A stretch of DNA of 64,000 nucleotides from assembly GCA_017459895.1 (NCBI GenBank), contig JAFUCA010000025.1, forward strand, positions 1 to 64,000, in the 5' to 3' direction. Below, piece by piece: positions 62,018-64,000 of the stretch (position 1 is the first letter of the stretch; every line of letters starts with the position of its first letter). Made by a program: the position numbers and the translations under genes. Origin of the DNA: Bacillota bacterium (GTDB lineage Bacteria; Bacillota; Clostridia; Peptostreptococcales; Anaerovoracaceae). A model generated the notes under the pieces. That model did not search any database, was not told the DNA's origin, and saw only the letters and a program-made list of their open reading frames with translations.

Positions 62018-63427
62018 TTAAAGCAGTCCGTTCTCTTCCAGAGTCTTCTTGACGAATTCCACATCCGTCTTGGTCTCCTCGGCCAGGAACTGCAGATCGC
62101 TGTCCGTCGGCTTCACGCCGGCCTTCTTGACGGCCTTCTTGATCAGGCTCTGTCTGAAGTGGTCGATGTCCGCTTCCTTGTACTGGAACAGCGCGGGAGT
62201 TGCCGGCAGAATGACGCTCTTGCCCGGGACCTCATCCTTCGGATCGCCCAGTCTGACGTCGATTCCGTTCTGCTTCGCAAACCACAGCTGCGGCTGTACG
62301 TGCTTGCCTGCGCCGGTATACTCTGTCTCGGAAACCACCAGGATCGCATCTTCCGGCAGATCCTGTGCCAGGGAGAAGGCTGCAGCCAGGGATGTCTGTC
62401 CTGCAGGACCTCTCTCGATGCCTTCCAGCTGTGCCAGCATCTCGGTCATCTCCATGATCTCGCCCTGGGTGATGGTGACGTATCTGTCCATGTATCTCAG
62501 CGGTCTCGCAGCGGAACGGGGAACGTCGGAGTGGTCCGGATCGGTAGCGTAAGGAACGCCGAATCCGGTGTGGCCTGTGGTACAGGACTTCTTATTGAAG
62601 TCAACGTCGGAAGCCATGGAGAGGCCGGACAGGTCGATGGAAGCACCGACGATCTCAGCATCGCAGCCAGCCATCCGGACGCCGCGGGCGGTACCGGTGG
62701 TCATGCCGCCGCCGGCAGTGGTGCAGACGACCATATCCGGGTCCTTGCCCAGCTTTTCTCTGCACTGCATAACGATCTCATATCCCAGTGTGTCGACACC
62801 GGCGATACCGAAGGGAGAGTACAGGGAAGCATTGAAGTAACCTGTGTCTTCCAGGATGGACAGGAAGGAGTAGAACAGCTCCGGTCCTACGGTCAGCTGA
62901 ACGACTTCTGCGCCCAGCGCCTCGCACTTACGGGCCTTCTCAACGATCTCCGGCTGGCCGACGCCCTTGGAGTCGTAGCATTCCTGAACGATGATGCACT
63001 TCAGTCCCTGGATCGCAGCCTGGGACGCGACAGCAGCACCGTAGTTTCCGGAAGTAGCAGCCATAACGCCCTTGTATCCCAGCTTTTTCGCGTGGTAAAC
63101 AGCGCAGGCAGCTCTTCTGTCCTTGAAGGATCCGGACGGGTTCGCGGCTTCATCCTTGATGAAGATGCGGGCGCCGTAACCGGGCTTCGCGTACTTTCTG
63201 GCCAGCTTCGTGATGTTTCTTGCCTCCAGCAGCGGTGTATTGCCGACACCGAACTGGCTCTGAACTCGGTTGACCTCTTCCAGGGTGTAGCCTGTGGAAG
63301 TCATCAGCTTATCATAATCGAAAGCGATCGGAGAGGTTTCAAAATCGTCATAGTCCAGTCCCAGCGCTTTCTTCTGGATCTCATTGGATCTTCCCATGAC
63401 GGATGCATAGTCTTTTGCCAGTGCCAT
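62018..63427 (-). CDS. ortB: 2-amino-4-oxopentanoate thiolase, beta subunit
   Basis: PLP enzyme that with OrtA splits 2-amino-4-oxopentanoate with CoA into alanine and acetyl-CoA. 469 residues of fold-type II (threonine synthase-like): PLP-Lys region PSGSFKDRRAA, Gly-rich TSGNYGAAVASQ and CTTAGGGMTTGTARG. The start overlaps the ortA stop by one base (TAATG). Confidence 0.96.
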   Translation of the reverse strand: MALAKDYASVMGRSNEIQKKALGLDYDDFETSPIAFDYDKLMTSTGYTLEEVNRVQSQFGVGNTPLLEARNITKLARKYAKPGYGARIFIKDEAANPSGSFKDRRAACAVYHAKKLGYKGVMAATSGNYGAAVASQAAIQGLKCIIVQECYDSKGVGQPEIVEKARKCEALGAEVVQLTVGPELFYSFLSILEDTGYFNASLYSPFGIAGVDTLGYEIVMQCREKLGKDPDMVVCTTAGGGMTTGTARGVRMAGCDAEIVGASIDLSGLSMASDVDFNKKSCTTGHTGFGVPYATDPDHSDVPRSAARPLRYMDRYVTITQGEIMEMTEMLAQLEGIERGPAGQTSLAAAFSLAQDLPEDAILVVSETEYTGAGKHVQPQLWFAKQNGIDVRLGDPKDEVPGKSVILPATPALFQYKEADIDHFRQSLIKKAVKKAGVKPTDSDLQFLAEETKTDVEFVKKTLEENGLL

Positions 63428-63732
63428 TATCTAATACCTCCGATCTCTGCCATTTCTTCTCTCAATACCTTATCTACTTCGATCAGTTCCGGTACGAAAT
63501 GACCGTAATCATGATCATAGTACGGAGCGTCGTCGATCAGAGTACCCTTCTCGGTTCTGCCGACGACTGTTTCTACTGTTACTTCGTCTCCGATCTCAGC
63601 GTCTTCGAGCAAAAAGCCCTTCGTCCACTGCTCCAGGTCGCATGCCTTGGTATCGTCCGGCAGCTTCGCTGTTCTTTCTTCCGCCTTCAGTACGACGCTG
63701 TGGATGCGGACCCAATCACCTTTTTTAGCCAT
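63427..63732 (-). CDS. ortA: 2-amino-4-oxopentanoate thiolase, alpha subunit
   Basis: 101-residue partner of OrtB. MAKKGDWVRIHSVVLKAEERTAKLPDDT start and the C-terminal YDHDYGHFVPELIEVDKVLREE match the OrtA family. AAGGAGGATTAGTAA precedes the start. It follows ord by 111 bp. Confidence 0.95.
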   Translation of the reverse strand: MAKKGDWVRIHSVVLKAEERTAKLPDDTKACDLEQWTKGFLLEDAEIGDEVTVETVVGRTEKGTLIDDAPYYDHDYGHFVPELIEVDKVLREEMAEIGGIR

Positions 63733-63751
63733 TTACTAATCCTCCTTAGCT

Positions 63752-63820
63752 CCACGCCGCAGAGGCGTGGCACTTCTGAAAATATGAGGCACGCCGAACC
63801 GTGTCTGGTGTGCCTCATAT
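63752..63820 (-). other. Two stem-loops between ord and ortA (possible attenuator)
   Basis: A 14-bp near-perfect stem (arms 63782-63795 and 63807-63820) is followed on the transcript by UUUUC, then CCACGCC/GGCGTGG (63752-63768). Probably partial termination that lowers ortA onward relative to ord. Confidence 0.65.
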
Positions 63821-63842
63821 GCTTGATTCTCTTCAGATGATC

Positions 63843-64000
63843 TTATTTAACGATCTTCTTTGCCGGGTCGATTCTGTCTCTGACATCACCCATCAGGCAA
63901 CGCGGAATCGGCAGGTCGATCATTGTCTTCAGACCCGGTTCAGCGTTGATGACCTGCGGGATCATGTTCGCGCACATCGCGATGGTTCCCAGGCCGCCCT
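63843..64000 (-). CDS. ord: 2,4-diaminopentanoate dehydrogenase (C-terminal fragment, cut by window)
   Basis: The last 52 codons of the gene read [20 protein letters not shown] ... [17 protein letters not shown] and end at TAA 63843. This matches the C-terminus of Ord, the NAD(P)-dependent enzyme that deaminates 2,4-diaminopentanoate to 2-amino-4-oxopentanoate. The position before ortA-ortB-oraS-oraE is the standard order of the ornithine operon. Confidence 0.88.
   Translation of the reverse strand, partial: GGLGTIAMCANMIPQVINAEPGLKTMIDLPIPRCLMGDVRDRIDPAKKIVK

Overview
The window looks like a chromosomal segment of a Gram-positive anaerobe of the class Clostridia. The gene content best fits an amino-acid-fermenting lineage such as the Eubacteriales Family XIII / Anaerovoracaceae, but this placement is inferred from gene content and not from a phylogeny. 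Supporting points are the ornithine-fermentation (Stickland-type) operon, a membrane pyrophosphatase, rubredoxin, a rpoN-gapA-pgk-tpiA-eno block, strong Gram-positive ribosome binding sites and a moderately high G+C content. Most genes are on the minus strand.

Layout. 0-2.4 kb: rpmG-secE-nusG-rplK-rplA (rplA is cut by the window edge) from a near-consensus promoter. 2.4-4.9 kb: membrane pyrophosphatase and secG. 5.2-11.6 kb: trmL, rpoN (sigma-54) and the glycolytic genes gapA, pgk, tpiA, eno. 11.7-15.7 kb: homoserine dehydrogenase and a SEC-C protein on the plus strand, then yihY, rdgB and a rubredoxin gene. 15.8-18.4 kb: a lepB remnant, an intact lepB and a cell-wall amidase. 17.6-43.4 kb: a 26-kb minus-strand signalling and export locus. 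43.5-45.7 kb: a 2-hydroxyacid dehydrogenase, a PAP2 phosphatase and a QueG-like Fe-S protein. 45.9-48.6 kb: argG-argH behind an ArgR-type operator. 48.7-54.8 kb: pyrC-pyrK-pyrD-pyrF-pyrE-pyrB-pyrI. 54.9-56.9 kb: ansA and a lipid kinase. 57.4-64 kb: ord(partial)-ortA-ortB-oraS-oraE-mutL, the ornithine-to-acetyl-CoA/alanine route through a B12/PLP aminomutase.

The 26-kb locus is the most interesting region. It encodes two Ser/Thr kinases, a PP2C phosphatase, a STAS protein, an ECF sigma factor, four FHA-type proteins (one fused to a TIR domain, one fused to an ABC exporter), a C39-peptidase ABC exporter followed by a second exporter of the NHLM bacteriocin type, a secreted subtilase, a transglutaminase-like protein, two GDPD-like proteins (one apparently catalytically dead), a lipoprotein metallophosphoesterase and five zinc-ribbon proteins, four of them with membrane segments. 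Four of its genes or neighbours, including lepB, share an apparent ECF promoter, GTAACA-N16-GTAY. I see no NHLP/Nif11-type precursor and no peptide-modifying enzyme, so the exported product is unknown.

Across the window the decamer CCAGCCTTTG occurs 20 times exactly, ten on each strand, where about 0.12 would be expected by chance. It is read in all six possible frames when inside genes, so it is a DNA signal and not a protein motif. Several intergenic gaps also carry arrays of short hairpins, each gap with its own core sequence but a similar layout.
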